The notes under the pieces: model-generated | The model's input: the letters and a program-made list of their open reading frames with translations, nothing else | What the model was told of the DNA's origin: nothing | The model's database searches: none | Origin: JAKVBH01 sp049800955 | GTDB lineage: Bacteria > Pseudomonadota > Alphaproteobacteria > Rhodobacterales > Rhodobacteraceae | Direction of reading: 5' to 3' | Length of the DNA: 64,000 nt | Assembly (NCBI RefSeq): GCF_049800955.1 | Contig: NZ_JBNAGA010000001.1 | Coordinates: 1,240,001 to 1,304,000 of the forward strand | Position numbers and translations under genes: made by a program | In this document: piece after piece, positions 15,951-24,674 of the stretch | Layout: every line of letters starts with the position of its first letter | How positions within the stretch are numbered: the first letter of the stretch is position 1

Positions 15951-17024
15951 TCAAAACCCCATTGCGCCACGATTGCGCAGCAAGATCCACAAGAACACGG
16001 GCGCGCCCAGAACGGCTGTCACGATCCCGATGGGCAGCTCCGCCGGTGCAATCACGACCCGCGCGATGACATCTGCCAGAAGCAGCAGTGCAGCACCGAG
16101 CAGGGCCGAATTGATCAGGAGCGCGCGATGATCTGGTCCTGTCGCCAGACGCAAAAGATGCGGCACGACAATCCCGATAAAGCCGATCCCGCCAGAGACT
16201 GCGACGGCCGCGCCCGTCGCGGCAGCGACAGCCAGAATGGCGATGTTCTTCAGGCGTTGCACGGGGATGCCGATATGCGCCGCCGTGGCCTCGCCCAAAG
16301 CCAAGCCGTTGAGGCCCCGACCCAAGGTCAGGGAGGCACCGATGGCCAAAAGGATCAAAGGGCCTGCAATCAGGACTTTGCTCCAGCTGGCACCCGCGAG
16401 CGAGCCCAGCCCCCAGTAGGTCAGATCGCGCAATTGCCTGTCGTCTGCGGCATAGACCAATAGACCCGAGACGGCGCCCGCGAGTGCGGCGAGGGCAATG
16501 CCTGCCAGCAGCATTGTTGCAACGGACGTGCGCCCGCCCCGGGTCGAGACACGGTAGAGCAGCATTGTCGATCCCCAACCGCCCAGAAAGGCCGCCAGCG
16601 GCACAAGCGCGTTGCCCGCCCAGTCGAGGATGGCCAGTGGCAGCATCGCGCCCAACACGATGGCCATTATCGCGCCAAGACCTGCACCCGCGCTGACACC
16701 CACGATGCCCGGATCCGCCAGGGGATTGCGAAACAACCCCTGCATGAGCGCGCCAGACACGGCCAGCGCGGCGCCTACGAGAATCCCCATGAACAGACGC
16801 GGCATGCGGATGTCGAAGAGAACAACAGAGGTCATCGCGGCCGGGGCCTCGCCACGGGCAAGGGCCGCGGCCATATCCCAGGGCGTCACCCCGGTCGCCC
16901 CTATCGTCAGGTTCAGACAGGAGACCGCGAGCAGGAAAAGCGCAAGCCAGAGATGCAGACGCCGGGCAAAGACCAGTCTGTCCGCCGGGCGCGGGGCAGG
17001 TGGAGCCGTATCGAGCGCAAACAT
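15951..17024 (-). CDS. hmuU: Hemin ABC transporter permease
   Basis: 357 residues and about ten membrane helices, a FecCD/BtuC-type permease. Signatures are RMPRLFMGILVGAALAVSG, GLFRNPLADPGIVGVSAGAG and GFIGIVVPHLLRLATGPDH, the last being the coupling loop contacting HmuV. The ATG at 17024 is chosen because it sits 4 bp after the hmuT stop; an upstream in-frame ATG would lie within hmuT. It moves heme delivered by HmuT across the inner membrane. Confidence 0.92.
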   Translation of the reverse strand: MFALDTAPPAPRPADRLVFARRLHLWLALFLLAVSCLNLTIGATGVTPWDMAAALARGEAPAAMTSVVLFDIRMPRLFMGILVGAALAVSGALMQGLFRNPLADPGIVGVSAGAGLGAIMAIVLGAMLPLAILDWAGNALVPLAAFLGGWGSTMLLYRVSTRGGRTSVATMLLAGIALAALAGAVSGLLVYAADDRQLRDLTYWGLGSLAGASWSKVLIAGPLILLAIGASLTLGRGLNGLALGEATAAHIGIPVQRLKNIAILAVAAATGAAVAVSGGIGFIGIVVPHLLRLATGPDHRALLINSALLGAALLLLADVIARVVIAPAELPIGIVTAVLGAPVFLWILLRNRGAMGF

Positions 17025-17028
17025 GGGC

Positions 17029-17919
17029 TCAGCTCTCTGCAAGCGCGGCAGAGAGTTCCCGGATCGCATCGGGCGTGCGCGGACCAAAGCCCAGCAGCAA
17101 AAGGCCATTCATCCGTACCAACGCTTCCGTTTCAGCCGCAGGCGTGGCCGCCATGGCGGGCAAGGCAAAAAGCTCTTCAGGCGTCGCGCCGTGATTGCCG
17201 CCACGATCCATCATCAGGATGACATCGGGCGCGGCCGTGATGACGGCTTCTTCCGAGATCTGCTTGTAGCCCTCGAATTCAGATATCGCATTCACGCCGC
17301 CGGCCATCTCGATGATATGCGCGGCGCCTGTGTCGCGGCCCGAGGCCATGATACGTCCGCCCTGCGTGCTCAGGACAAACAGAACGCGCTTGCCCGCATC
17401 TTCTCGGGCATCAGCCTGTGCACGGGCCGCATCCAGCCCCGCCATCATCTGGAAGACCAGATCCTCGGCACGCTCCGGCACGTCCAGTGCAGTCCCGATC
17501 ACGCGGATTTTCTCCGCAATGGCCTGGGCATCAAACCCCTGCGGTACGGTCACAAAATCAATCGAGGCCTCGCGCAAAACCTCTATCGCCTCGACCGGGC
17601 CCGCGCCTTCCGCTGCAAGGATCAGTTCCGGCTCCACCGAGAGCACCCCTTCTGGCGAGAGCGCGCGCACATAGCCGACATCCGTCAGATTACGGGCCTC
17701 GGGCGGGTAGGTGGAGGTTGTGTCGCGGGCCACAAGGCGATGACCCTGGCCAAGGGCAAAGACGATCTCGGTGATGTCTCCGCCAAGGGCCAAAACATTT
17801 GCCTCAGGGGACTTTGCTTGGGCCTGAGGCTGCTCAGCGCTGACCATCCAGGCCGTCAAGGCGCCAAAAAGCCCGATGAAAACAGCCATCAGAGCGGAGT
17901 TTCCACCCCGGCACGTCAT
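17029..17919 (-). CDS. hmuT: Periplasmic hemin-binding protein
   Basis: 296 residues with an N-terminal signal/anchor segment (ALMAVFIGLFGALTAWMVSAEQ). The body is a cluster III binding protein: VLALGGDITEIVFALGQGHR, DTTSTYPPEARNLTDVGYVR, then SVEPELILAAEGAGP and APDVILMMDRGG. The Tyr in the TSTYP loop corresponds to the heme-ligating region of HmuT/ShuT. Its start overlaps hmuS by four bases. It captures heme from the outer-membrane receptor and docks on HmuU. Confidence 0.9.
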   Translation of the reverse strand: MTCRGGNSALMAVFIGLFGALTAWMVSAEQPQAQAKSPEANVLALGGDITEIVFALGQGHRLVARDTTSTYPPEARNLTDVGYVRALSPEGVLSVEPELILAAEGAGPVEAIEVLREASIDFVTVPQGFDAQAIAEKIRVIGTALDVPERAEDLVFQMMAGLDAARAQADAREDAGKRVLFVLSTQGGRIMASGRDTGAAHIIEMAGGVNAISEFEGYKQISEEAVITAAPDVILMMDRGGNHGATPEELFALPAMAATPAAETEALVRMNGLLLLGFGPRTPDAIRELSAALAES

Positions 17920-18971
17920 GGTGTGTCTCCTGCGCCAAGGTCTGGAAGGCTATCCACCAGCGTCTTCCACGCGGGCCGGTGATCGCGGCCTTCCTTGCCC
18001 AGCCCGAAGGTCTGCAGGATGAGCCCGCCCTCGGCATCGAACGCTTCCACCGACACGGCCTCGCCGCGCTGCGTGGGTTTGACCACGGCCCAGACCTCAG
18101 CAATCTTGTCGCGCCGCAGATGCAGGTTGAACCGGGGGTCCATGACATTTTGCCAGGCCGCCATGGGGCGCAACGTATTGATGTGCCCCGTATGGATCTG
18201 GATGCAGCCGCGATTACCAACAAAGAGCATGATCTCCATGTCGCTGGCCGCCACCTTGGTGAGCATCTCATCCACCGCATCGGGCGCAAGCGCCCGGACG
18301 AAAGGCGCGCCCGCAATCCGGTAGGCGCCGAGACGGTTCATCTTGAGCTTGGAGCATAGCCGCAGGAACTGGTGCGTATCGGTCAATTTGCGCCATTCGG
18401 CGCGCAGGATTTCGAGTTTGTCGGGCGCGGATTTCGGCGCCTCCACGGGCTTGCGCGCCGCGACCTCGAGCTCCGCCGATTGATCTTGCAAAGCGAGCGT
18501 GCGCTGCAGCTTGGTCCACTCATCCAAGTCAGAGCCATCGCGCAGGAAGATCTTGTGAATAGCATCCCCCGCCGCATCAAAGACTTGTAAAGACCGTTGC
18601 AGCCCTGCCTCCGTTTCTTTTTCAACCATCATCCCATGCACCCAATGGGACGGAAAAATGCGCAGATCGATGTCTTCTGTCAGCACCATCGCGGCATGTT
18701 GGCCCGGGTGGTAATTGGCATAGGCACCGATCTTTTCATGCACCGCTGCCTCGACCCGGGTCAGGGCCATGACCTCGCCCAAACGCTCTGCCGCAGGCAT
18801 GAGCGCATCGGGGTGCGCATTGATCCGCGTCACGCCATGGCCTGCACGCGCCGCCACCAATTGTGCCTCTGAAATCCCGAGCTTGGCGGCCAGATCCCGC
18901 TCACGCAGCTTTGGCCATTCGGCCACGGCAGAGCGGATGTCATGGGATGTGAGTTTGTGCGTGTCAGCCAT
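17916..18971 (-). CDS. hmuS: Hemin-degrading factor / heme trafficking protein
   Basis: 351 residues made of two HemS/ChuX-like repeats. Repeat one contains the NYHPGQHAAMVLTEDIDLRIF region, repeat two FVGNRGCIQIHTGHINTL and DPRFNLHLRRDKIAEVW, the latter highly conserved across HemS/HmuS/PhuS. The proteins bind heme in the cytoplasm and pass it to an oxygenase or degrade it. ATG 18971 is preferred over 18977 because the AGGA is then 8 bases away. It is the first gene of the minus-strand operon hmuS-T-U-V-ABM-VOC. Confidence 0.92.
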   Translation of the reverse strand: MADTHKLTSHDIRSAVAEWPKLRERDLAAKLGISEAQLVAARAGHGVTRINAHPDALMPAAERLGEVMALTRVEAAVHEKIGAYANYHPGQHAAMVLTEDIDLRIFPSHWVHGMMVEKETEAGLQRSLQVFDAAGDAIHKIFLRDGSDLDEWTKLQRTLALQDQSAELEVAARKPVEAPKSAPDKLEILRAEWRKLTDTHQFLRLCSKLKMNRLGAYRIAGAPFVRALAPDAVDEMLTKVAASDMEIMLFVGNRGCIQIHTGHINTLRPMAAWQNVMDPRFNLHLRRDKIAEVWAVVKPTQRGEAVSVEAFDAEGGLILQTFGLGKEGRDHRPAWKTLVDSLPDLGAGDTP

Positions 18972-19202
18972 TTTCATGATCCTGATGTGTCAGAACAAAT
19001 GGCTGCGTGTGGCGCGATTGCCGCCCACGTGGCTGGATAGGGTTCCGTGCCTGGAACGTTAACGAGTTATTGTTGACACTTTTACTTGGTTAAAGGTAGG
19101 ACTGCAAGCACGTAAAATCTGTGTTTCGAAAACACCTTTTACCCAAGACCGCGCGAGCCCTCGGCCAGCCAGGCATACAGCAGCCAAACCGAGGGAATTT
19201 CA
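18972..19202 (+). promoter_or_regulatory. Divergent hmuS-hmuR control region
   Basis: 231 bp serving both heme transcription units. Toward hmuR there is TTGACA (19073-19078) with a TAGGAC-type -10 at 19097-19102. A short palindrome, GTGTTT-CGA-AAACAC at 19121-19135, lies downstream of that promoter and could be an operator for an iron regulator (Irr, RirA or Fur). No textbook iron box is present. The assignment is inference. Confidence 0.45.
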
Positions 19203-21221
19203 ATGCCTAGACATCATCTGCGCAGGACAACTGCGCTTGCGCTTCTCGCCACTGTGCCAACGACGCTCGCCGCACAGGAAACCGTGTTGCTTGACACCCT
19301 GTTTCAGACATTGGGCAAACGCGACCTGCAGCTGGGAACGCCCGTAACCTCTACTGTGGTCGACGCCACGGAGATCTCCGACAGGCAAGCGGGGACCATC
19401 GGCGAATTGATCGATTCCGTGCCGGGGGTAACGCTGATCAACGGCTCCACGCCGCAAGGGTCGGGCATCAACATTCGCGGCTGGGGCGCCAATGGCACCT
19501 TCGGCAATGATCAGAAGATCGCCGTGGTGGTGGATGGCGCGCGCGTGGGCTCGGAAGAGCTTTACCGCCTGGGCTCGCAGCTCTTCACCGATCCGTTTCT
19601 CTACCGCGAGGTCGAGGTCTTTCGCGGCACAATCGGCAGCTTTGAATATGGCTCGGGCATTGTGGGCGGTGTTGTCAGGCTGGAGACGAAAGACGCCTCG
19701 GATTTCACCGATGGCGAGATTGGCTTTCGTCTGGGCCAGACGCTGCAATTCTCCTCCAACGGCAACGGCGCCGTCAGCTCGACCACATTGACCTGGCAGC
19801 CGACCGAGCGCGCAGAGTTTCTCGCCAATTACACGATCCGCAAACAGGACGACATGCAGAACGGTGAGGGCGACGAGATCGGCAACAGCTCCGTCGATCA
19901 ACCCTCCTGGCTGGCCAAGGCCCGGTTCACCTTCGGCGATGATGATGCCCATAGCCTCACCTTCTCCACGACGTCTTCGGTCAATGACGAGAGCGATGTG
20001 CCGCAAAACGAATTTGCCAGCGTGTCCGATCTCTTTGGCCGGGTCGACCGGCGACGCGAGACGCAGCAGGCCTCGCTGCGCTATGGGTTCAACCCGGGCA
20101 ATGATCTCATCAACCTGACCGCCGATCTGACCTATGCCCGAGAGAGTATTGATCAGACCTATCTCGAAGGCTCATCCGCCTTTCAGGACAATCCGTTCTT
20201 CGGGCCGCAGATTCGCGCTCTGGCTGACGCTGATCACAATTACACCACGACGACCTTCGCGCTGAAAAACCGCGCCCTCTTCGAGACAGGCGTCTGGTCA
20301 CACAACCTGCTCGTGGGGGCCGAACTGCAATGCCGCGTGCGTGAGGAAAACGAACTCAATTCCCGCGCAAGCGCGCCCGGCGGGATCGACAACCGCTTTG
20401 CGCTGGTCCTCATCGACGAGATGACCAATGGCGGCTGGACGGTCACACCGGCGCTACGTTTTGAGACATCCGACGTGACGAGCGATGACGCAGGCGATTT
20501 CTATAACGAAGCTCTGATGGGCGGGCTTGGTCTGGCCTATGAATGGGACAACGGGTTTTCCGTCTTCGCAAGCTACGCCTATACCGAGGGCCTCGCCCCC
20601 ATCGACGATATCGACACGCCTGATCGCATGGAGCAGAGCGAGAAATCCGAAACCTACGAGATCGGTGCGGGCTTTGGGAACGAAGCTGTCTTTATGCCCG
20701 GCGACAATCTCTCGGTGCGCCTCAATCTCTACCACATGACCACGTGGGACATTACCTCCTACACCCAGCCGGGATCCGTCACGAACCTGCTGGACAATGT
20801 CGAGCAACGCGGCGCTGAGCTTGAGGCGTCCTATGGGCTGGAGAACGGGCTCTATTTCGATCTCAACGCCAATTTCGTCGATGGCGAGGAGAATTATGCG
20901 GGCGGAGGCTCCGGTGACTGGCGCAATATCCCCGCCGACACGACACGCCTGACCATCGGCAAACGCTGGGATGAGATGCTCGATCTGAGCTGGGAAGTGG
21001 TGGCCGTTGGGGAGGCCCCGAGATTCAGCACCGGCGAGGAAAGCGATCCTTATACGCTCAACAACCTGCGTGCGACCTATGTGCCTCAATCCGGTGTCTT
21101 CGAGGATTTCGAAGTGCGTCTTGGCATCGAGAACGCGTTCGATATCGACTATCGGAGCAATCTCGCCACGAAAGACGGCCCCGGTCGCAATGTCAAACTG
21201 TCGATCTCCAAGGTCTTCTGA
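19203..21221 (+). CDS. hmuR: TonB-dependent heme receptor
   Basis: 672 residues. A Sec signal peptide ends near TLAAQE. The plug domain is at ~30-170 (GTIGELIDSVPGVTLINGST, GINIRGWGANGTFGN, RVGSEELYRLGSQLFTDPF, EVEVFRGTIGSFEYGSGIVGG). The beta-barrel runs to a terminal aromatic (KLSISKVF). An ETVLLDTLF stretch near the mature N-terminus may act as TonB box. It takes heme or hemoproteins across the outer membrane using TonB-ExbBD, which is encoded next door. GAGGG precedes the ATG. The canonical FRAP-NPNL heme-receptor motif was not clearly seen, so exact ligand rests on context. Confidence 0.88.
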   Translation: MPRHHLRRTTALALLATVPTTLAAQETVLLDTLFQTLGKRDLQLGTPVTSTVVDATEISDRQAGTIGELIDSVPGVTLINGSTPQGSGINIRGWGANGTFGNDQKIAVVVDGARVGSEELYRLGSQLFTDPFLYREVEVFRGTIGSFEYGSGIVGGVVRLETKDASDFTDGEIGFRLGQTLQFSSNGNGAVSSTTLTWQPTERAEFLANYTIRKQDDMQNGEGDEIGNSSVDQPSWLAKARFTFGDDDAHSLTFSTTSSVNDESDVPQNEFASVSDLFGRVDRRRETQQASLRYGFNPGNDLINLTADLTYARESIDQTYLEGSSAFQDNPFFGPQIRALADADHNYTTTTFALKNRALFETGVWSHNLLVGAELQCRVREENELNSRASAPGGIDNRFALVLIDEMTNGGWTVTPALRFETSDVTSDDAGDFYNEALMGGLGLAYEWDNGFSVFASYAYTEGLAPIDDIDTPDRMEQSEKSETYEIGAGFGNEAVFMPGDNLSVRLNLYHMTTWDITSYTQPGSVTNLLDNVEQRGAELEASYGLENGLYFDLNANFVDGEENYAGGGSGDWRNIPADTTRLTIGKRWDEMLDLSWEVVAVGEAPRFSTGEESDPYTLNNLRATYVPQSGVFEDFEVRLGIENAFDIDYRSNLATKDGPGRNVKLSISKVF

Positions 21222-21253
21222 AGACAGGGCAGTCGCGAAACCGTCGAGCAGAG

Positions 21254-21279
21254 CGTCGTCCCGCCTATGCGGGGCGGCG
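21254..21279 (+). terminator. Stem-loop between convergent hmuR and tonB
   Basis: CGTCGTCCCGC (21254-21264) pairs with GCGGGGCGGCG (21269-21279) over 11 positions, including two G-T pairs, with loop CTAT. It lies in the 95-bp convergent gap and probably terminates one or both transcripts; no long T-run is present. Confidence 0.5.
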
Positions 21280-21316
21280 TTGTCATTTGGGGAATTCACC
21301 GGAGGGCGGTCAGGTC

Positions 21317-22468
21317 TTAGCGAATTTTCACAGGTATCCGGAAGCTGCGCTGTGCGCCACTGGGCGGTGCGGGGCAGGGGCCTGCCCGTTGGATCGCGCG
21401 GAGCGCTGCCCGGTCGAACCGGCTTGAGCCCGAACTGCGCGAGACGGAGGCGCCGCTGATGCGCCCGCTGCCCGAGACGCTGAATGAAATGACGGCCGAG
21501 CCCTTTTGCGTGATGCGCCCGGCGCTGCGGCGCACGCAGGAAAACACCTTGCCGGGATAATTGCTCACCGCTGCGTTGCCCTCGGTCTTGCCCGTGCGGC
21601 CTGCCGTCCCCTTGCGCGGGGCCACAGCCGCCGTCCGGCCGGTTTGTGTACCTGCCTTCGCGTTGCGCTTGGCATTGCCGCGCGCAGCAGGTTTGGCCGG
21701 TGCGGTACGTTTCGCGGCCTGTGTTCTGGCCTGTGTCTGGGGCGGGGCTGTCTTCGATGCGTGCCGCTGTTCAAAAGATTTGCTGCGCGGTTGCGGTCTT
21801 TTGGAGCGCATCGGCGTTTCATCCGGGTTATCTATTGCCGTCACGACCTGTGCCGGAGCGGGTGCAGCGGGGCTCAATTCAAGAGGTTTCGGTGGTGCCA
21901 GTTGGATTTGTGAGGACGAGGGTGCGGCCGGTTTTGGCACTTGCGTCGGTTTTGGTGGTGGCGCAGGGCGTGGGGCCAGTGCCTCCAGCGTTGCAGGCGC
22001 CTCTTGCGGCGCAACCACAGGCCTTTGCGTATCCGGGCGCAGCGCCAGAGCGGGCAGATCGGCCAGTGCGGCCTGCGCGGTCGGTGTGGTGTCACGCACC
22101 GACGTCGCCGCCCTTGGCGGCGTGCTTGCCGCTGGGGTTTCGGCTGGCTTGGACGGTTGCGCGGGCAGCGCTTCGGGGGCCTTCGCGGCCACTTGTGCGA
22201 GGGCGTGGGGCTGTGCGGGCTCTGGCGGAGGAGGCGTGACAGCTGCCTCCGCAGAGACCGGCTCCGTGATGTCCGACGTCGTATCCACCGCCTCCAACGT
22301 GCCGATAGCCATATCCGCAAAACTGTTGCCCAGCTTCACATCGCTGCTGCCGTCCTGATCCTCCACCAGAACCTGCGGCGCGTCATAGAGCCCGTAGGCC
22401 ACCGCCCCATGCAGCGCCACGGCAAGTGCCAGCGCGCTGACCTTCAGCATCGTGCCGCGCAAAATCAT
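21317..22468 (-). CDS. tonB: Energy-transducing TonB protein
   Basis: 383 residues. There is one N-terminal membrane helix (MLKVSALALAVALHGAVAYGL), then a long Pro/Ala-rich periplasmic spacer (~70-290), unusually extended, and a C-terminal TonB domain (NYPGKVFSCVRRSAGR, GSAVISFSVSGSGRI, FDRAALRAIQRA, FRIPVKIR). It transmits proton-motive energy from ExbBD to the outer-membrane receptor. The start overlaps the second exbD by four bases. Local adjacency suggests it is dedicated to HmuR. Confidence 0.88.
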   Translation of the reverse strand: MILRGTMLKVSALALAVALHGAVAYGLYDAPQVLVEDQDGSSDVKLGNSFADMAIGTLEAVDTTSDITEPVSAEAAVTPPPPEPAQPHALAQVAAKAPEALPAQPSKPAETPAASTPPRAATSVRDTTPTAQAALADLPALALRPDTQRPVVAPQEAPATLEALAPRPAPPPKPTQVPKPAAPSSSQIQLAPPKPLELSPAAPAPAQVVTAIDNPDETPMRSKRPQPRSKSFEQRHASKTAPPQTQARTQAAKRTAPAKPAARGNAKRNAKAGTQTGRTAAVAPRKGTAGRTGKTEGNAAVSNYPGKVFSCVRRSAGRITQKGSAVISFSVSGSGRISGASVSRSSGSSRFDRAALRAIQRAGPCPAPPSGAQRSFRIPVKIR

Positions 22469-22842
22469 TCGATCCCCCGTTCCGTCACGATCATGACCCT
22501 CGCCGCGCCACCTGCGCGCAACGCCTGAGCCACCTCCATGAGCCTGCGCGCGTCAAGCGCCCTGTCGGGCACGATCCGCGCGATCTCACCGCCTTTTTCG
22601 GCCATAAAACCCGCAACATCCGCAATCTCTTCCCCGCGATAGCTCAGACGCCCATCGGCATGCACCACCAGCGTATCAGGCGGCGCGCGCCCATCGAGAT
22701 CCGCCGTGCGCACGAGCCGGATGTCGCCATCCATAGGCTGCGCCAAGGTGCCCGCCACCATGAAAAAGACCAACATGAGAAAGACAATGTTGATCAGAGC
22801 AATCGTTGGTTCGCGCGCCGTTCGTGTCCGGTTGTGCCGCAT
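22465..22842 (-). CDS. exbD: ExbD/TolR-family protein (second copy)
   Basis: 125 residues with one N-terminal helix (IALINIVFLMLVFFMVAG) and a periplasmic domain. The position of the essential membrane Asp of ExbD (usually in LIDVIFLLL) reads Asn-Ile here (ALINIVFL), so the proton-relay Asp may be replaced by Asn. It is coupled to the preceding exbD by TGATG and to tonB by ATGA. It probably forms a heteromeric complex with the first ExbD and ExbB. Confidence 0.82.
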   Translation of the reverse strand: MRHNRTRTAREPTIALINIVFLMLVFFMVAGTLAQPMDGDIRLVRTADLDGRAPPDTLVVHADGRLSYRGEEIADVAGFMAEKGGEIARIVPDRALDARRLMEVAQALRAGGAARVMIVTERGIE

Positions 22843-23240
22843 CAGCTGGCCCCCAGGATCGTCACACTGACGTCCTTTGCGCCCTGCAAGGTGACCAGAA
22901 GATCGGTCAGACGCTGTGCCGTGACATCCTCGCCCAGAGCCACGAGCAGCGGTGTCGGTGCGTCCGAACTGGCGCTGGCACCCGCGCCTGCAAGGCCTGC
23001 CAGATGGGGCCGCAGGGCCTCCAGCGCGACCTCGACCCCGTTGATGCGCAAGCTGTCACGGCGCAGCTGAGCAAAGATCGGCGCGGCGTCGCCCGCGACC
23101 GCACCACTGCCGCCCCCCACAACCTCCACCTCGGCGAAGCGCGTGAAGGTCGAGGTCAGCATGAAAAAGAGCAGCAGCAGGAAAATCACGTCGATGAGGG
23201 AGGTCATCGACAAGCGTCTACGCCGGGAGATACGCCGCAT
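22842..23240 (-). CDS. exbD: ExbD/TolR-family protein (first copy)
   Basis: 132 residues. The helix SMTSLIDVIFLLLLFFMLTSTF contains the canonical membrane Asp of the proton-conducting ExbB-ExbD motor. A periplasmic domain follows with a Ser/Ala-rich loop. Its start lies 23 bp inside the exbB end, a long overlap that implies coupled translation. It provides the force-generating subunit for TonB. Confidence 0.87.
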   Translation of the reverse strand: MRRISRRRRLSMTSLIDVIFLLLLFFMLTSTFTRFAEVEVVGGGSGAVAGDAAPIFAQLRRDSLRINGVEVALEALRPHLAGLAGAGASASSDAPTPLLVALGEDVTAQRLTDLLVTLQGAKDVSVTILGAS

Positions 23241-23913
23241 CAGAGCCCTCCTGTGAAACCTCCTGTTGTCCCCCGTGCTTTTGTCTCCCTTGCTCTTGCC
23301 CCGTGTGCCCGAGCGGCGTCACCAGGGTGGCAATCATTTGTCCGGCAAAGGCGCGGTCTGCATCGATACGCGCCTCAAACCAGCTCAGCATTGCGGCTGT
23401 GGGCATCGCGACGACCAGACCCGCCGCCGTGGTCAGCAAGGCGACCCAGATCCCGCCTGCCAGGATCGAGGGATCCACTTGCGCGCCTGCGTCCTGAAGG
23501 GATTGAAAGGCGGAAATCATGCCCAGAACCGTGCCGAAAAGGCCCAGCAAAGGCGCCAGCTGCGCCACGGTATCCAAGAGGCGGAAGCCACGCTCCAGAC
23601 GCGCAAAATGCATCTCAGCTTCTGCTTCCAGACGCGTGACATTGCGACATCCCGAGAGCGCCATGGCTGCGACCGGGCCGAGAAAACTGCGCGAGTGCTC
23701 TAGCGTGGCGCGTGCTGCGCCCACTTGGCCTGCATCCCACTGCGCCACGGCGTCCGACAGCCTTTTATGGCGCCCCACGCCTGCCATCTGAAAATGAGCG
23801 ATCTTGTAGATCACCACAGCCAGTGTGAGCACAGATACAGCCATCAAGATGACAACGACGGGGCCTCCGAGCTCGGCCGCCTCAAGGATAATCGACAACA
23901 CCGCCTCGATCAT
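23218..23913 (-). CDS. exbB: ExbB/TolQ/MotA-family proton channel
   Basis: 231 residues with three membrane segments: VVVILMAVSVLTLAVVIYKI, then LAPLLGLFGTVLGMISAFQ and GGIWVALLTTAAGLVVAMP. The last two carry the conserved ExbB pore residues (Thr in LLGLFGTV and in LLTTAAGL). ATG 23913 is used, overlapping the upstream exported-protein gene by four bases, with GGAG at good distance. It forms the pentameric proton channel energising TonB. Sequence cannot separate ExbB from TolQ; tonB and exbD neighbours decide. Confidence 0.88.
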   Translation of the reverse strand: MIEAVLSIILEAAELGGPVVVILMAVSVLTLAVVIYKIAHFQMAGVGRHKRLSDAVAQWDAGQVGAARATLEHSRSFLGPVAAMALSGCRNVTRLEAEAEMHFARLERGFRLLDTVAQLAPLLGLFGTVLGMISAFQSLQDAGAQVDPSILAGGIWVALLTTAAGLVVAMPTAAMLSWFEARIDADRAFAGQMIATLVTPLGHTGQEQGRQKHGGQQEVSQEGSDAAYLPA

Positions 23914-24344
23914 CCCAAAAGCTCCGTCGCTGTACGGCTGCGCAAGGTGAGGCCTTGCGTGCACAGGTCCGGCGCGATGTCCTGCCCGTCACATGTGGAG
24001 GCGCCATTGAAAATGATGCGGCTGAGATCCGAACAGGCCAATTGCGGCACCACAAACTGACGCACCCGCGGGCGTGCGGCGGGCAATGCTCCAAAATCAA
24101 ACAGTGTGAGCTGGTGCACCTGTCCGGCTGTATCAAACAACACCGCTTCAAACACGACGCGCTCAAGGTCCGTTTCATGGCCGTTTTGAACCACAAAGCT
24201 GAGCAGACAGCCCGCGTCCTGAGCTTGGGTTGCGTTGAGCTCCAGATCAATGCCGGGCGGTTGGAGCGCCCCATCCGCACTGGCAACCATACCCGTCATG
24301 CTGAGACATCCTGCGCAGAAAAGTCCACCAAAGAGCCTAATCAT
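23910..24344 (-). CDS. Uncharacterised exported protein leading the exbB-tonB operon
   Basis: 144 residues with a signal peptide (MIRLFGGLFCAGCLSMTGMVASA) and a secreted beta-rich body with four further Cys residues (AGCLLSF, QLACSDL, ASTCDG, DLCTQG), likely disulfide-bonded. No family is recognised. The segment LDRV-like VVFEAVLFDTAGQVHQL resembles beta-sandwich periplasmic domains. Its stop overlaps the exbB start (ATGA), so it is the first gene of the TonB energy operon. A role in heme uptake, for example as periplasmic partner of TonB or HmuR, is inference from position. Start at 24344 follows AGGG. Confidence 0.75.
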   Translation of the reverse strand: MIRLFGGLFCAGCLSMTGMVASADGALQPPGIDLELNATQAQDAGCLLSFVVQNGHETDLERVVFEAVLFDTAGQVHQLTLFDFGALPAARPRVRQFVVPQLACSDLSRIIFNGASTCDGQDIAPDLCTQGLTLRSRTATELLG

Positions 24345-24674
24345 CAGACACCCTACATCTGTCATTTAAACCGACGTGATGTCTGGCGGAGGCGCATCTG
24401 CCTTGCTGGATCGCACCGTTCGAGCATACGCGCGCCCCGGCTCAAGCGCAATATCTGATTGAAGTAGTCAGATTTGAGATGGAAGCCCGCTCAGGGCTCT
24501 GCGTCCCGGTGATCGAGAAGTTCAGACCAATGGGCGGTGGTGTTGCACAACACATCCGGCACCTTTTTGAACGACGTCAGAAACGGGGCGCGGTTCGGCC
24601 TCAACAAGACCACATGACCGATATTAGACAACGCATCCCCCGAGCCGGTTGGATCCTCTATGTGAAAGGCAAGA
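24345..24674 (+). other. 330-bp region without a convincing gene
   Basis: The stretch separates divergent units. Open frames occur on both strands, but neither shows a family motif or ribosome-binding site. Promoters for both neighbours should be here; none was identified with confidence. Confidence 0.45.

Noticed and set aside
20100..20300. Possible second tRNA or ncRNA near repeated GC segments in hmuR
   Set aside because: No cloverleaf can be drawn; the segment is inside an intact coding frame.
21560..22360. Ala/Gly/Val-rich plus-strand frame of 265 codons
   Set aside because: It is the complement of the Pro/Ala-rich spacer of TonB.
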